36,489 nt of DNA from Lewinellaceae bacterium. GTDB taxonomy: Bacteria > Bacteroidota > Bacteroidia > Chitinophagales > Saprospiraceae. The notes under the pieces were generated by a model. The model was not told the DNA's origin. It did no database searches and was given only the letters and a program-made list of their open reading frames with translations. Location of the stretch: positions 1-36,489 of the forward strand of contig JACJYR010000010.1 in NCBI GenBank assembly GCA_020636005.1, in the 5' to 3' direction. Below, one piece after another: positions 1-7,669 of the stretch. A program made the position numbers and the translations under genes. Each line of letters opens with the position of its first letter. The stretch's first letter is position 1.

Positions 1-122
1 AACCCACAAACTCCAGCACCTCATTTTCCAGGCCCCGCAGCTCCATCTCCTTCCGCATCACCGCCAGTTCCGATTCCAAAAACGCCTTCTGTTTCGGCAA
101 AAAACCACTGGGTGCCAGCTCT
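1..122 (-). pseudogene. 3'-terminal fragment of a duplicated hypothetical gene
   Basis: Read on the minus strand, this stretch encodes a peptide nearly identical to the C-terminal part of the protein at 1403-2128. The shared motifs include GFLPKQKAFLESELAVMRKE and the following MEL-(R/Q)-GLEN. The match starts at about position 122, immediately after an in-frame TAA, so no upstream coding part is present here. The reading frame runs off the left edge of the window, so its true end is not visible. At DNA level a run of 34 bases is identical to 1457-1490. The Fic gene therefore sits between a complete gene and a broken copy of the same gene's end. The function of the family is not recognised. 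Confidence 0.6.
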
Positions 123-195
123 TAGAGTTGGCGCTCGATGGCATGGGCACGGGAGGTGGTATTATCTTCTATGCCGGAAGCTGGGATGCTGTTTT

Positions 196-1335
196 TCAAA
201 ACAGATCGAGGTAAGGTTTAAAATGAAAAATCCGGTTGCGCTGATAGCCGGTCGTTTCTTCCAGGATTTGCAGTCGCACAAAATCGGCCAGCAGGCTGTT
301 GGCGGTCGGGGCGCTGCCATGTATAGCGTCTGCCACGTCCTTGGCATTGACCACCGGTTTTGAGAATAAAAACTGTAAAAGCTGACGGGCATTTCCCTGC
401 TTTTTCCCCAGCGTAAAAAGCTGTGCCTCGATCCTTTCTTTCAGGATCAGGATGTTCCTGAAGGTCTGGATGGATGACTCGCTTGTCTCGATCACGCCCG
501 CCATGAAAAATTTCAGCCAATGGTCGAGCGTGTGCTGCTCACGGGTGCGGGTGAGGTTGTCGTAATAGAGCGACCTGTTTTTCTCAAAAAAGGCCGACAG
601 GTACAGCGATGGCCGTACCAGCAATTTTTTGCCCATCAAATAAAGTGTGATGAGCAGCCGGCCGATGCGGCCATTGCCGTCGAGGAAGGGGTGGATGGTC
701 TCGAACTGGTAATGGGCAATGGCGATGCGCACCAGTTCAGGTACATGGATGTCTTCATTGTGGAGAAACTGCTCCAGGTCGCCCATCAAAGCGGGCACCT
801 CCTGGTGGGGCGGGGGTATAAAAACCGCATCCCGGAGCGTTGCGCCACCGATCCAGTTCTGGCTCAGCCGGAATTCCCCGGGCTGCTTGTGCCGCCCCCG
901 GACGCCCTGCATCAGCAGTTGGTGGGTGTGCCGGATCAGCCGGTTGGATAACGGGAGGTTTTCGAGCTCGGCGATGGCGTAGTTCATCGCTTCGATGTAG
1001 TTCTGCACCTCCTGCCAATCGTCCCGTTGTTCCGGGCTGACTTCTTCGATGCGCAGGAACGCTTCCTCGATGCGGGTCTGCGTGCCCTCGATCCGGCTGG
1101 ATGTGGTGGCCTCTTTGGCCTTGTGCATGTAGATGAAAAAATCAATGTCGGGAATAAGCTGTGAAAAGGCGTTCAATTCGCCCAGTTTGCGGTGCGCCTC
1201 CGCTATGAGCGTTTCGGTTTCGGGCGAATTGATGATCCACTGGCGGTCCACTTTTTCCGGGATGAAACTGCGAAAGCCGGTTTGCCTGACCCATTGGCCT
1301 GCCCGGAATTCACTGACCTTTAAAGGTGCGTTCAT
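196..1335 (-). CDS. Fic family protein, predicted AMPylase (class II) with C-terminal winged helix
   Basis: Fic enzymes transfer AMP, or sometimes another nucleotide part, to hydroxyl side chains of target proteins. The 379-residue product carries the full Fic core motif HPFLDGNGR at residues 215-223 (catalytic H215, D219, N221, R223, and R226). An N-terminal inhibitory-helix motif SSRIEG lies near residues 79-84 and matches the (S/T)xxxE(G/N) rule of class II Fic proteins, so the enzyme is probably auto-inhibited. The last roughly 70 residues (LLQFLFSKPVVNAKDVADAI onward) look like a winged helix, as in other Bacteroidota and Shewanella Fic proteins of this size. The start ATG at 1333-1335 abuts a large palindrome that holds a promoter-like site, suggesting autoregulation. 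The upstream gene is co-oriented, 67 bp away. The target is unknown. Confidence 0.9.
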   Translation of the reverse strand: MNAPLKVSEFRAGQWVRQTGFRSFIPEKVDRQWIINSPETETLIAEAHRKLGELNAFSQLIPDIDFFIYMHKAKEATTSSRIEGTQTRIEEAFLRIEEVSPEQRDDWQEVQNYIEAMNYAIAELENLPLSNRLIRHTHQLLMQGVRGRHKQPGEFRLSQNWIGGATLRDAVFIPPPHQEVPALMGDLEQFLHNEDIHVPELVRIAIAHYQFETIHPFLDGNGRIGRLLITLYLMGKKLLVRPSLYLSAFFEKNRSLYYDNLTRTREQHTLDHWLKFFMAGVIETSESSIQTFRNILILKERIEAQLFTLGKKQGNARQLLQFLFSKPVVNAKDVADAIHGSAPTANSLLADFVRLQILEETTGYQRNRIFHFKPYLDLF

Positions 1336-1400
1336 TTAAATATGGATTTCTTTATTTAAAATAGGGGCTTCAAATTTAAATAAAGGTTTCCATATTTAAA
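1335..1400 (-). promoter_or_regulatory. Large palindrome over the Fic promoter (putative operator)
   Basis: Arms 1335-1360 and 1375-1400 match at 23 of 26 positions around a 14-nt spacer. Each arm begins and ends in the word TTTAAA. On the minus strand TAAATTTG (1371-1378) fits the Bacteroidota -7 element TAnnTTTG, so the palindrome covers the promoter and reaches the start codon. It fills the whole gap between the two genes. It has no T-run typical of an intrinsic terminator, so an operator is the better reading. The likely binder is the winged-helix part of the Fic protein itself (inference). Confidence 0.6.
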
Positions 1401-1402
1401 GT

Positions 1403-2128
1403 TCAGGGATCAAAATGTGCAAAAATGAGCAACTGGTTTTCCAACCCCTGCAGCTCCATCTCCTTCCGCATCACCGCCAGTTCACTTTCCAGAAATGCTT
1501 TCTGCTTTGGCAAAAACCCCCTGGGCGCCAGCTTCGCCGCTTCGTAATCAATCACGTCCAGTTCGTACGGCGAGGCTTCGATGTCGTGGACTTTGCGCAT
1601 GGTGGCCTGTTTTGGGAAACCGTTCGGCTCGGTTATTTGGAATGGCTGGTTGGCCTGAAGGTCTATTTTCTGGATGGTTTTGCCCAGCAGGAAAGAGTTC
1701 AGGCTGTCGGCGGTGATGTTGATGAGGGTATTAGTATGGATGCTGTATTGGTGGTGCGTGTGGACGGGGTAGCTGCGGCGGCAGGTGGGGGCCTGGAGGT
1801 GGATCCAGCGGCCCAGGCTGTCGAGGAGCCAAGCCTCGGATTCCCTGCTCTCGATGCAGGTGCCGACGTCCTTGTTGGTGAACATGCCCTCCTGGATTTC
1901 GTACTCCACGAACAACATGTCGTCGCTGCGGCTGAACTCGCTGTGCAGGTGGCGCAAGGTGGCGAACTGCTGGTTGTAGGTGGTCCAAAAGCCTTTTTCA
2001 AAGAGGGGCTGCAGGGTGAAGCCGGCGGCGATGAAGATGCCAAAGGCGACAGCCTCCTTGCGGTGGTCGGCCAGCTTGTCCTGGTAATGGACGGGCGCCA
2101 GCCTGATTTTACGGTGGGCCGAGTTCAT
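1403..2128 (-). CDS. Hypothetical protein, 241 aa
   Basis: I do not recognise this family. The protein starts MNSAHRKIRLAPVHYQDKLA and has one moderately hydrophobic stretch near residues 27-42 (AVAFGIFIAAGFTLQP), too weak to call a membrane helix. The middle is mixed, with several His and Thr residues (PVHTHHQYSIHTNT). The C-terminal 40 residues are charged and probably helical. That C-terminal segment is repeated almost unchanged in the fragment at 1-122, on the other side of the Fic gene. The gene ends 67 bp before the Fic start and is read in the same direction, so the two could be co-transcribed unless the palindrome between them interrupts. A role linked to Fic (partner or target) is only a guess from position. 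Confidence 0.6.
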   Translation of the reverse strand: MNSAHRKIRLAPVHYQDKLADHRKEAVAFGIFIAAGFTLQPLFEKGFWTTYNQQFATLRHLHSEFSRSDDMLFVEYEIQEGMFTNKDVGTCIESRESEAWLLDSLGRWIHLQAPTCRRSYPVHTHHQYSIHTNTLINITADSLNSFLLGKTIQKIDLQANQPFQITEPNGFPKQATMRKVHDIEASPYELDVIDYEAAKLAPRGFLPKQKAFLESELAVMRKEMELQGLENQLLIFAHFDP

Positions 2129-2465
2129 AAAAGCACAAATAGTTGAACCAAATATAACAGGTTTTTTTACGGAAAACGGTTCAAAAACTTTTTAAATATG
2201 GGGGGCAAGGGGGGGGGACGGAAATGGCATTTCGTCTCCCGGGTGGGGCGGGGAAAGGGGGACGGGGTTTGGAGTTGAAAGTTTCTTGTTGATTGTTGGG
2301 GATGCGGGCAAGCTGGGCAAATTGGACATATAGGAGGAGCAACCGGAAGGCTGGATGCGGGCGGCACTTTTGGTTGTTCCCTTTTGATGAAAATCAATGG
2401 GCAGGGTGACGTAGGTAATTGACAATCAGTGGGCAGGAAACGACATTGGGGCAAAAGATAAAACC
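2129..2465. other. Intergenic region with G-quadruplex-prone tract
   Basis: No gene is supported here. The divergent flanking genes start at 2128 (minus) and 2466 (plus), so both promoters should lie in this region, but no clean TTG/TAnnTTTG pair was found. On the plus strand 2200-2267 holds runs of 6 and 9 G, then GGGTGGGGCGGGG, AAAGGGGG and ACGGGG. This satisfies the canonical four-tract G-quadruplex pattern with short loops. ORFs across it are low-complexity Pro-rich translations of the C-rich strand. Confidence 0.5.
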
Positions 2466-2954
2466 ATGAAAAAGCATCCAATTTTTATCGGAATAGTGGC
2501 ATCCGTGCTTGTGGCGGTGGGGCTGGTTTCCTGCGAGATAGATGATGATTGGTTCCAGCCGGAACTTGCCAACAGGATCGTCAGCGGGACGGTGGTTGAC
2601 TCCGCTACCCACAGGGCAGTAAAAGGCATCTATCTCGGAGTATGGGAGGGGAAGGACTGCGACTGGGCAGGCGACTGCAATGAATACAAGGTTTACGACG
2701 ATGCCTACACATCGATCACCGGGGGCTTTTTGCTCAGGTATTATGGGCCCTCCTTTGTCAAATTTAAAATGAGGAAAACGGAGGTTTCGGTGTATGTTGA
2801 TTCCCTCGCCACCTACAAACCTGCCATTGTCGAAAGTTATTATTGCCCTGCATTGGGGGACTATTGGCACACAGCAGGCTATTATCAAAGCATACAGGTG
2901 GATGATACTTTGAAGTTGGAGATTGTGGTTGCACTGAAGTTGAAAGGAGGTTGA
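2466..2954 (+). CDS. Small lipoprotein with carboxypeptidase-regulatory-like beta-sandwich segment
   Basis: The 162-residue product begins MKKHPIFIGIVASVLVAVGL followed by VSC, a clear lipoprotein signal with Cys at about residue 23, so it should be exported and lipid-anchored. Residues about 37-60 (VSGTVVDSATHRAVKGIYLG) resemble the start of the carboxypeptidase-regulatory-like (CarboxypepD_reg) beta-sandwich common in Bacteroidota surface proteins: a beta strand, a variable loop, then 'gi.v'. The rest has strand-like alternation and two Cys in DCDWAGDC that could pair. There is no obvious enzyme motif. The start is preceded by an AT-rich region (AAAAGATAAAACC) typical of the phylum. It stands alone, and a transposon remnant follows 16 bp later. 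The precise role is unknown. Confidence 0.75.
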   Translation: MKKHPIFIGIVASVLVAVGLVSCEIDDDWFQPELANRIVSGTVVDSATHRAVKGIYLGVWEGKDCDWAGDCNEYKVYDDAYTSITGGFLLRYYGPSFVKFKMRKTEVSVYVDSLATYKPAIVESYYCPALGDYWHTAGYYQSIQVDDTLKLEIVVALKLKGG

Positions 2955-2969
2955 TCCAACCGGGGTATC

Positions 2970-3165
2970 CTGTGTTGTAGTCCCCCCCAAAAAATAGGAC
3001 AACACGTTAATACAAAAAATCCGCTTAACTATGTTGTGATGAAAAGAAGAAAGTTCAATCGAAACTCTAAACCAAAGTGGTCATGGAAGCCCTTAAGGAA
3101 AGTCAGAGCTTGAGTGAACTGGCCATGAAATACGAACTGGCCCCTACCCGGATAAGCAATTTGTT
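2970..3165 (+). mobile_element. IS3-family insertion sequence remnant (left end plus 5' part of orfA)
   Basis: The sequence from about 2970 (TGTTGTAGTCCCCCCCAAAA, then AATAGGACAACAC) resembles the left end of IS3-family elements in Bacteroidota. From ATG 3039 a frame reads MKRRKFNRNSKPK. One base later in frame it continues TKVVMEALKESQSLSELAMK and YELAPTRISN, the helix-turn-helix start of an IS3-type OrfA. The frameshift near 3078 and the abrupt loss of similarity after about 3165 show it is a dead fragment. No OrfB is present. The right boundary is uncertain. Confidence 0.65.
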
Positions 3166-3388
3166 TTTTAAACCAGGTTCTTCGGCCGGGTGCCCGGCAC
3201 TGGCTTTGCCTGCAAGCTGTTCCTTCGCAATCATGCGCTTGGTTTTTTCCGGGTAGCAGCCCCTTAGCTTTACTTTTTTAATTTATCCTGTTCACGGCAT
3301 TAATCGTTTTTGTGCAAAGCTATTTTAGGACGAATCAACCAATTCTCGAAAGCACCTAAACGCACAAACACCTGAACACATACTCTCC
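3166..3388. other. Intergenic, no gene seen
   Basis: Non-coding sequence follows the IS remnant. It holds a perfect short palindrome GCCGGGTGCCCGGC (3185-3198). Otherwise it is unremarkable A/C-rich sequence up to the stop of the phosphoesterase gene. Confidence 0.5.
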
Positions 3389-4228
3389 CTAAACAGCACT
3401 GACGATATTGGCAAAAACCGCCTCTGCCGACAGCTCCATTTCCTCATCCTTGTCAAGCTCTTCTTCTTTCACCCGCAGCTTTGGGTTCACCAGTTCAAAC
3501 TCCGTTTCATCGTATTCAAAGATGCGCCAGGCGCCGTGGGCGTATTCGAGGGCGGTTAGGTTTTCCACCCAATCACCAGAATTGAGGTAAATTACGTTGC
3601 CAGCGTTTCGCATTTGCGGCTTGTGGATGTGGCCGCAGATCACATAGTCGTAGCCTTCCTCCGTAGCCAATTGGATGGCCGTTTCCTCAAAATCGCTGAC
3701 GAACTTGACGGCCTCTTTCACGCTGTTTTTCACCTTGCCCGCAAACGACATGCGGGGCTTGCCAAATTTTGCCCGGAGGTTGTTGATGAAACGGTTGATG
3801 CGGATCAGCCAGTCGTAGCCCTTGCCGCCCAGGCGGGCCAGCAGGGGCGAATAGCGGATGAACACGTCGAAGATGTCGCCATGAAAAATCCAGTGGCGTT
3901 TGCCGTTGAGCTGCAGGATGAGCTTGTCCCGCAGGCGGATGTTGCCCATCGAAAAATCAGAAAAACGGCGGAGCGCATCGTCGTGGTTGCCGGTGATGTA
4001 ATAGACCGTGGTGCCATTGGCGGCCATTTTCATGATGCGCTGTATCACCTGCACGTGTTCCTTGGGGAAGTAGCTTTTCCTGAACTGCCAGATGTCCACG
4101 AAGTCGCCGTTCAGCACGAGCATGGAGGGCTTGATGCTTTTCAGGTAATTGAGGAGTTCCTTGGCATGGCAGCCATAAGTGCCGAGGTGTACGTCGGAGA
4201 TGATGGCGATGTCAATTTCCCTTTTCAT
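3389..4228 (-). CDS. LpxH-like metallophosphoesterase (UDP-2,3-diacylglucosamine diphosphatase family)
   Basis: This 279-residue calcineurin-fold phosphoesterase has all metal-binding blocks in order: DVHLG (residues about 12-16), NGDFVDIW (about 40-47), GNHDD (about 80-84), HGDIFD and CGHIHKP (about 198-204). The family includes LpxH, which cleaves UDP-2,3-diacylglucosamine to lipid X in lipid A synthesis. Many Bacteroidota genomes carry a paralogue of this length with the same blocks, so the exact substrate is not certain. It is probably cytoplasmic and peripheral at the inner membrane; no signal peptide is seen. The start ATG at 4228 gives MKREIDIAIISDVHLG, placing the first metal motif at the usual distance. 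It is a single-gene unit with intergenic gaps on both sides. The acidic tail (KDEEMELSAE) lies beyond the fold. Confidence 0.85.
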   Translation of the reverse strand: MKREIDIAIISDVHLGTYGCHAKELLNYLKSIKPSMLVLNGDFVDIWQFRKSYFPKEHVQVIQRIMKMAANGTTVYYITGNHDDALRRFSDFSMGNIRLRDKLILQLNGKRHWIFHGDIFDVFIRYSPLLARLGGKGYDWLIRINRFINNLRAKFGKPRMSFAGKVKNSVKEAVKFVSDFEETAIQLATEEGYDYVICGHIHKPQMRNAGNVIYLNSGDWVENLTALEYAHGAWRIFEYDETEFELVNPKLRVKEEELDKDEEMELSAEAVFANIVSAV

Positions 4229-4720
4229 GTAGCAGTAAATGGTTGGGTTAGTAAATTAATGGGAAAGGATTGCTCAGTTATTGCCAATAAGGGCCAAAGT
4301 TGATATCAGGTTATTAAGTGCGTGTAAATAGTTGATGATGATTGGGTTAAGCTTTTCGGGACAAATGAATAAAGGTAGGTGGTTTGGCAAGGATTCCAGC
4401 CTTGTTTGCTGCTGTGCCGCCAACCTGCCAATAGCTCAAGTTCCCTTTTTCCGTACCCCCCGGATGGGCGAGGGGTAGGCCTGCGGGTTCAGGAAAACCA
4501 AGGCAAATGTTTCGTGTTTGTAAAATCATATCCTATGGGACGGTTTTAAAAAAAACTCGTTATTTGGCAAATCGTGTAGATACCGGTTGAGCAAGAGAAG
4601 TACCTTGGGAGGGCATCGAAGAGAAAGCCAGGCTGTAACTTACAGCCGCTTCCACACTATCTGCATTGTTTCAAGGTAGGTGCGCCTTCAATGACGAAAG
4701 GCATTTTCAAAAAAACAACC
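4229..4720. other. Intergenic, divergent promoter region, no gene seen
   Basis: About 490 bp lie between the divergent phosphoesterase and XdhC-family genes. Short frames here (for example the Pro/Gly-rich 60-codon frame on the minus strand) have no family features. No promoter with correct spacing was found by eye. Confidence 0.5.
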
Positions 4721-5875
4721 ATGAAAGAAATAAGAGACATTATCCAATCCTGCGAAACAGCCGTTCAAACTGGCAAAAAATGCGCTTTGGCAACTGTCGT
4801 CCATGTGGAAGGCTCCTCCTACCGCCGTCCGGGTGCCCGCATGCTCATCACCGAAGACGGCCAACTGACCGGCGCCATCAGCGGCGGCTGCCTGGAGGGG
4901 GATGCGCTGCGCAAGGCCCTCCACGTGATGACTGCACAACGCACCATGCTCGCCACCTACGATACGATGGACGAGGACGACGGTACCCTTGGCCTCGGGT
5001 TGGGCTGCAACGGCATCATCCAGGTACTGATTGAGCCTATCCTGCCGGAAGACCCGCTCCATCCGGTGGCCTTGTTGAAAATGGCCCATGCCAGGCGGCA
5101 GCAATCCATAGTTGTAACCTTATTTACAACGGAGGACAGGAAAAAGCCGCAGCCAGGCACCTGCATATTCCAAAGCCAGGACGGCAGCATGGCAGGGTCT
5201 GCGCCAAACCCCGATCTGGATAGCCTGCTGAAAGACGACATTGCCCATGCCCTGCAGGCCCAATCTTCCTCCTGGCTGACCTGTCCGGCCGGTGAAGGCG
5301 AAATGACGGCCTTCATCGAATTCATCCCGCCCGTGATTAAGTTGGTGGTGGCCGGTGCCGGCAACGACGTGATGCCACTGGTGGACATGGCAGACCTCCT
5401 CGGTTGGGAAACGATAGTGGTGGATGGCCGGGCCAACTACGCCAGGCCCGACCGTTTCATGAAGGCCTGCCAGGTGCTGTTGGCCAAGCCCGAACAGGTG
5501 CTGGAACACATCGCTGTGGATGATTGGACCGTCTTTGCGCTGATGACACACAACTACAACTACGACAAGGCCATGCTGCTCGAACTCTGCCGCAAAAGCG
5601 CCCGCCACATTGCCATGCTCGGCCCCCGGAAAAAGCTGGAAAGAATCCTCGGCGAATATCGGGACGAGGGCGTCGAACTGACGCAGGAAAACATGGAGGC
5701 CATCTACGGGCCTGCTGGCCTGGACATCGGGGCCGAGACTTCCGAAGAAATCGCCCTTTCCATTTTAGCCGAAATCAAGGCTGTTTTACAGGAAAAAAAA
5801 GGTGGCCCCCTGCGGGAAAAAAGCGAACCCATCCATGCAAGGGAAGGGTTGAAGATTTTGGAGCGGGGCGTTTGA
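4721..5875 (+). CDS. XdhC/CoxI family protein (molybdenum-cofactor handling, NAD-binding C-terminus)
   Basis: XdhC proteins bind molybdenum cofactor and help its sulfuration and insertion into xanthine-dehydrogenase-type enzymes. The N-terminal domain shows EGSSYRRPGARMLI (about residues 27-40) and GAISGGCLEGDA, the two hallmark blocks. The C-terminal Rossmann-like domain starts KLVVAGAGNDVMPLVDMADL (about 208) and continues with VVDGRANYARPDRF, ALMTHNYNYDK and MLGPRKK, ending IYGPAGLDIGAETSEEIALS. At about 384 residues it is a full-length two-domain form. An upstream ATG at 4691 would add ten residues, but the ATG at 4721 has the better AT-rich leader and gives MKEIRDIIQS, the usual family start. 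No Mo-hydroxylase genes are adjacent in this window, so the client enzyme is elsewhere. Confidence 0.88.
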   Translation: MKEIRDIIQSCETAVQTGKKCALATVVHVEGSSYRRPGARMLITEDGQLTGAISGGCLEGDALRKALHVMTAQRTMLATYDTMDEDDGTLGLGLGCNGIIQVLIEPILPEDPLHPVALLKMAHARRQQSIVVTLFTTEDRKKPQPGTCIFQSQDGSMAGSAPNPDLDSLLKDDIAHALQAQSSSWLTCPAGEGEMTAFIEFIPPVIKLVVAGAGNDVMPLVDMADLLGWETIVVDGRANYARPDRFMKACQVLLAKPEQVLEHIAVDDWTVFALMTHNYNYDKAMLLELCRKSARHIAMLGPRKKLERILGEYRDEGVELTQENMEAIYGPAGLDIGAETSEEIALSILAEIKAVLQEKKGGPLREKSEPIHAREGLKILERGV

Positions 5876-6143
5876 ACAGGGGTGGACCAGGGATAGATAG
5901 GTTATTTCTCTTGATTCCGTTCTGTGGATTGGGCTGGATCAAGGTTACTTTCCGATGCAGAAAGTATTTTCATTTGAAAATCAATTGATTATCACTTACG
6001 AGGTACAAATAGGGTACAATTTTTCTGATTTTCGGTTCTCAGTCTGAAACCATTGAACTTGCTTTGTATGTGGCACGTTTTTTTAAAGAAAAGTTTAAAA
6101 AATTTACCTTTTATAAAAATTTGCTTTTAATTTGTGTCGTTCT

Positions 6144-6494
6144 ATGCCACCATTCACTTTGGCCAATCAAACTTCCACCATGCTTTATTCCAGGACTTTA
6201 GAAGATTCAAAATTTGACTATTTTAAGTCATTTCTGAGCTATGTAGTTTTAGGTGATTTGAGCTATGAAAAGTTAGTGAGACCCATTATCAAGGATGCTC
6301 ACGACCTTTCAACTGGCGAAAAAAATTTCTATTCAATCAACCGTAATACATTTCCGGTTATTGTCTACTTGGTAGAACAAGACAAGTCATTTTTTGAGAA
6401 AATCAACCCTGACAATCTCACTCAAAGTAATTACCAGCACATCCTCAAGCTAGTCTCCCACCAAAGGGAAATCGCTCCAAGCCATTTTGCATGA
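6144..6494 (+). CDS. Unknown small protein, first gene of the dCTP-deaminase operon
   Basis: I do not recognise this protein of about 116 residues. Starts are possible at TTG 6132, ATG 6144 and ATG 6180. 6144 is chosen as the first ATG behind the AT-rich leader, while 6180 would give MLYSRTLEDSKFDYFKSFLS. The sequence is mixed-charge and probably helical, with no signal peptide or membrane helix. Its stop overlaps the start of the next gene by 4 bp (ATGA), so translation is coupled. Base composition is much more AT-rich than in the neighbouring XdhC and HsdR genes. This supports arrival of the three-gene block by transfer. It may be a regulatory or sensor subunit, but that rests only on gene order. 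Confidence 0.6.
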   Translation: MPPFTLANQTSTMLYSRTLEDSKFDYFKSFLSYVVLGDLSYEKLVRPIIKDAHDLSTGEKNFYSINRNTFPVIVYLVEQDKSFFEKINPDNLTQSNYQHILKLVSHQREIAPSHFA

Positions 6495-7669
6495 CCAAAA
6501 GGTTACTCGAACTTCATTTAGTCCAAGCAGAAAAAGCACTGGATCGTTCATCCGACAACAACTATTCAGACAGGTCAAAACAAGGCTATCATGAAAAGTT
6601 AAACGATCTTCATGAAAAAATCCGCAGTGCTTTTGACGAATTAAATGAGACGCCAAAGGAAAAAGAAGTCTTTGAATTAAAACGAGATACCGATTTTATT
6701 TTCAAAAGTCTAGAATTTCTTGATAGTAGCACCTTAAACCTCATACCTTTTGAAATTGTAGAATGCCTTAAACATGCTCTATTTGATTGGGTGCAGCCTG
6801 CCAATTATATTATCGTCACAAGTTTGATAAATGATTTTAGAAGTTTTAGCTATGATCCAACAATAGCTTTTGACGAACAGCTTTTTCAGTCGTTGCAGCA
6901 TAAATATCATGTAGAGTTCACTAAACGCCTCATTCAAATTAATTTCCCTCGGTCTTTATCTAGAGATTACCTTGCTTGTGTAGTATTATATCATGAGTTG
7001 GGTCATTTTGTTGATTTAAAAAACTTTATCACTTCTGCATTGACCGAAAATTTTTATTCTTGGATTAATCTAAATCCATCTTTTCAAAAGCATGTACTCC
7101 CATATTTCCCTTTTCTTAATCTGAAAATGATTGCATCACCAGATGCTCGTGTGAAACAGATCACTCAATTTCATTTTGGTGAGTACTTCTGTGATTTGTT
7201 TGCCAGCCAATATGTTGGTAATAGTTTAAACAGTTACCTTTATTTTTTAACCCAAGGTAGTGGAATCACAAGCTCTACGCATCCATCAACAACCAATAGA
7301 GTTGAGATTGTAAATGATTTCTTATCTGACCGACAAAACATTCTGCTTGATTTTATAAAGGAGGGCGTGTTTCAGATTACTCAAAATCCGTTAAAAATTA
7401 GATACGAACCCATTAAATCTAAAGACTTTTTCAATCTTTTACCAATTGAAATTCAGAACGTTCCTCAATTACATGGTTTATTTCCATTTGGTTGGGAGTT
7501 ATGGTCAGGAGACAGGATGGCATTCGAGAAAAGCTTAAACACACAAAGTCCAATTCCTTCTGAACAGCTCTATACCATCTTGAACAACTTGATAGAAAAA
7601 ACCATTGGCAACTTTATAGTAACTCAGCAATGGCAACAGACAATAATACCCTCATCGGTAGCGCATTAA
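6491..7669 (+). CDS. Predicted zinc metallopeptidase (HELGH, M48-like arrangement)
   Basis: The 392-residue product has a zinc-protease motif HELGH at residues 168-172 inside a hydrophobic helix (YLACVVLYHELGHFVDL). About 60 residues on, EYFCD (231-235) supplies the glutamate third ligand in an ExxxD setting, followed by THPSTTNRVE (263-272). That order (HExxH, ExxxD, HP..R) is that of M48-type gluzincins. Unlike HtpX or Ste24, no transmembrane helices are evident, so the enzyme is probably cytosolic. The N-terminal 100 residues are charged and helical. The gene overlaps its neighbours on both sides (4 bp with the preceding gene, 40 bp with the following one), a tight operon. In a defence setting a protease could activate or inactivate a partner protein, but the substrate is unknown. 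Confidence 0.75.
   Translation: MTKRLLELHLVQAEKALDRSSDNNYSDRSKQGYHEKLNDLHEKIRSAFDELNETPKEKEVFELKRDTDFIFKSLEFLDSSTLNLIPFEIVECLKHALFDWVQPANYIIVTSLINDFRSFSYDPTIAFDEQLFQSLQHKYHVEFTKRLIQINFPRSLSRDYLACVVLYHELGHFVDLKNFITSALTENFYSWINLNPSFQKHVLPYFPFLNLKMIASPDARVKQITQFHFGEYFCDLFASQYVGNSLNSYLYFLTQGSGITSSTHPSTTNRVEIVNDFLSDRQNILLDFIKEGVFQITQNPLKIRYEPIKSKDFFNLLPIEIQNVPQLHGLFPFGWELWSGDRMAFEKSLNTQSPIPSEQLYTILNNLIEKTIGNFIVTQQWQQTIIPSSVAH

Noticed and set aside
5983..6020. TTGATTATCACTTACGAGG and GTACAAATAGGGTACAA as a possible attachment site at the edge of the AT-rich operon
   Set aside because: TTGATTATCA recurs at 12521, but there is no longer matching direct repeat and no integrase or tRNA gene nearby.
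6091..6131. TACCTTTT near 6109 as promoter of the dCTP-deaminase operon
   Set aside because: One mismatch in -7 and no TTG 20 bp upstream; the whole area is AT-rich so such words are expected by chance.
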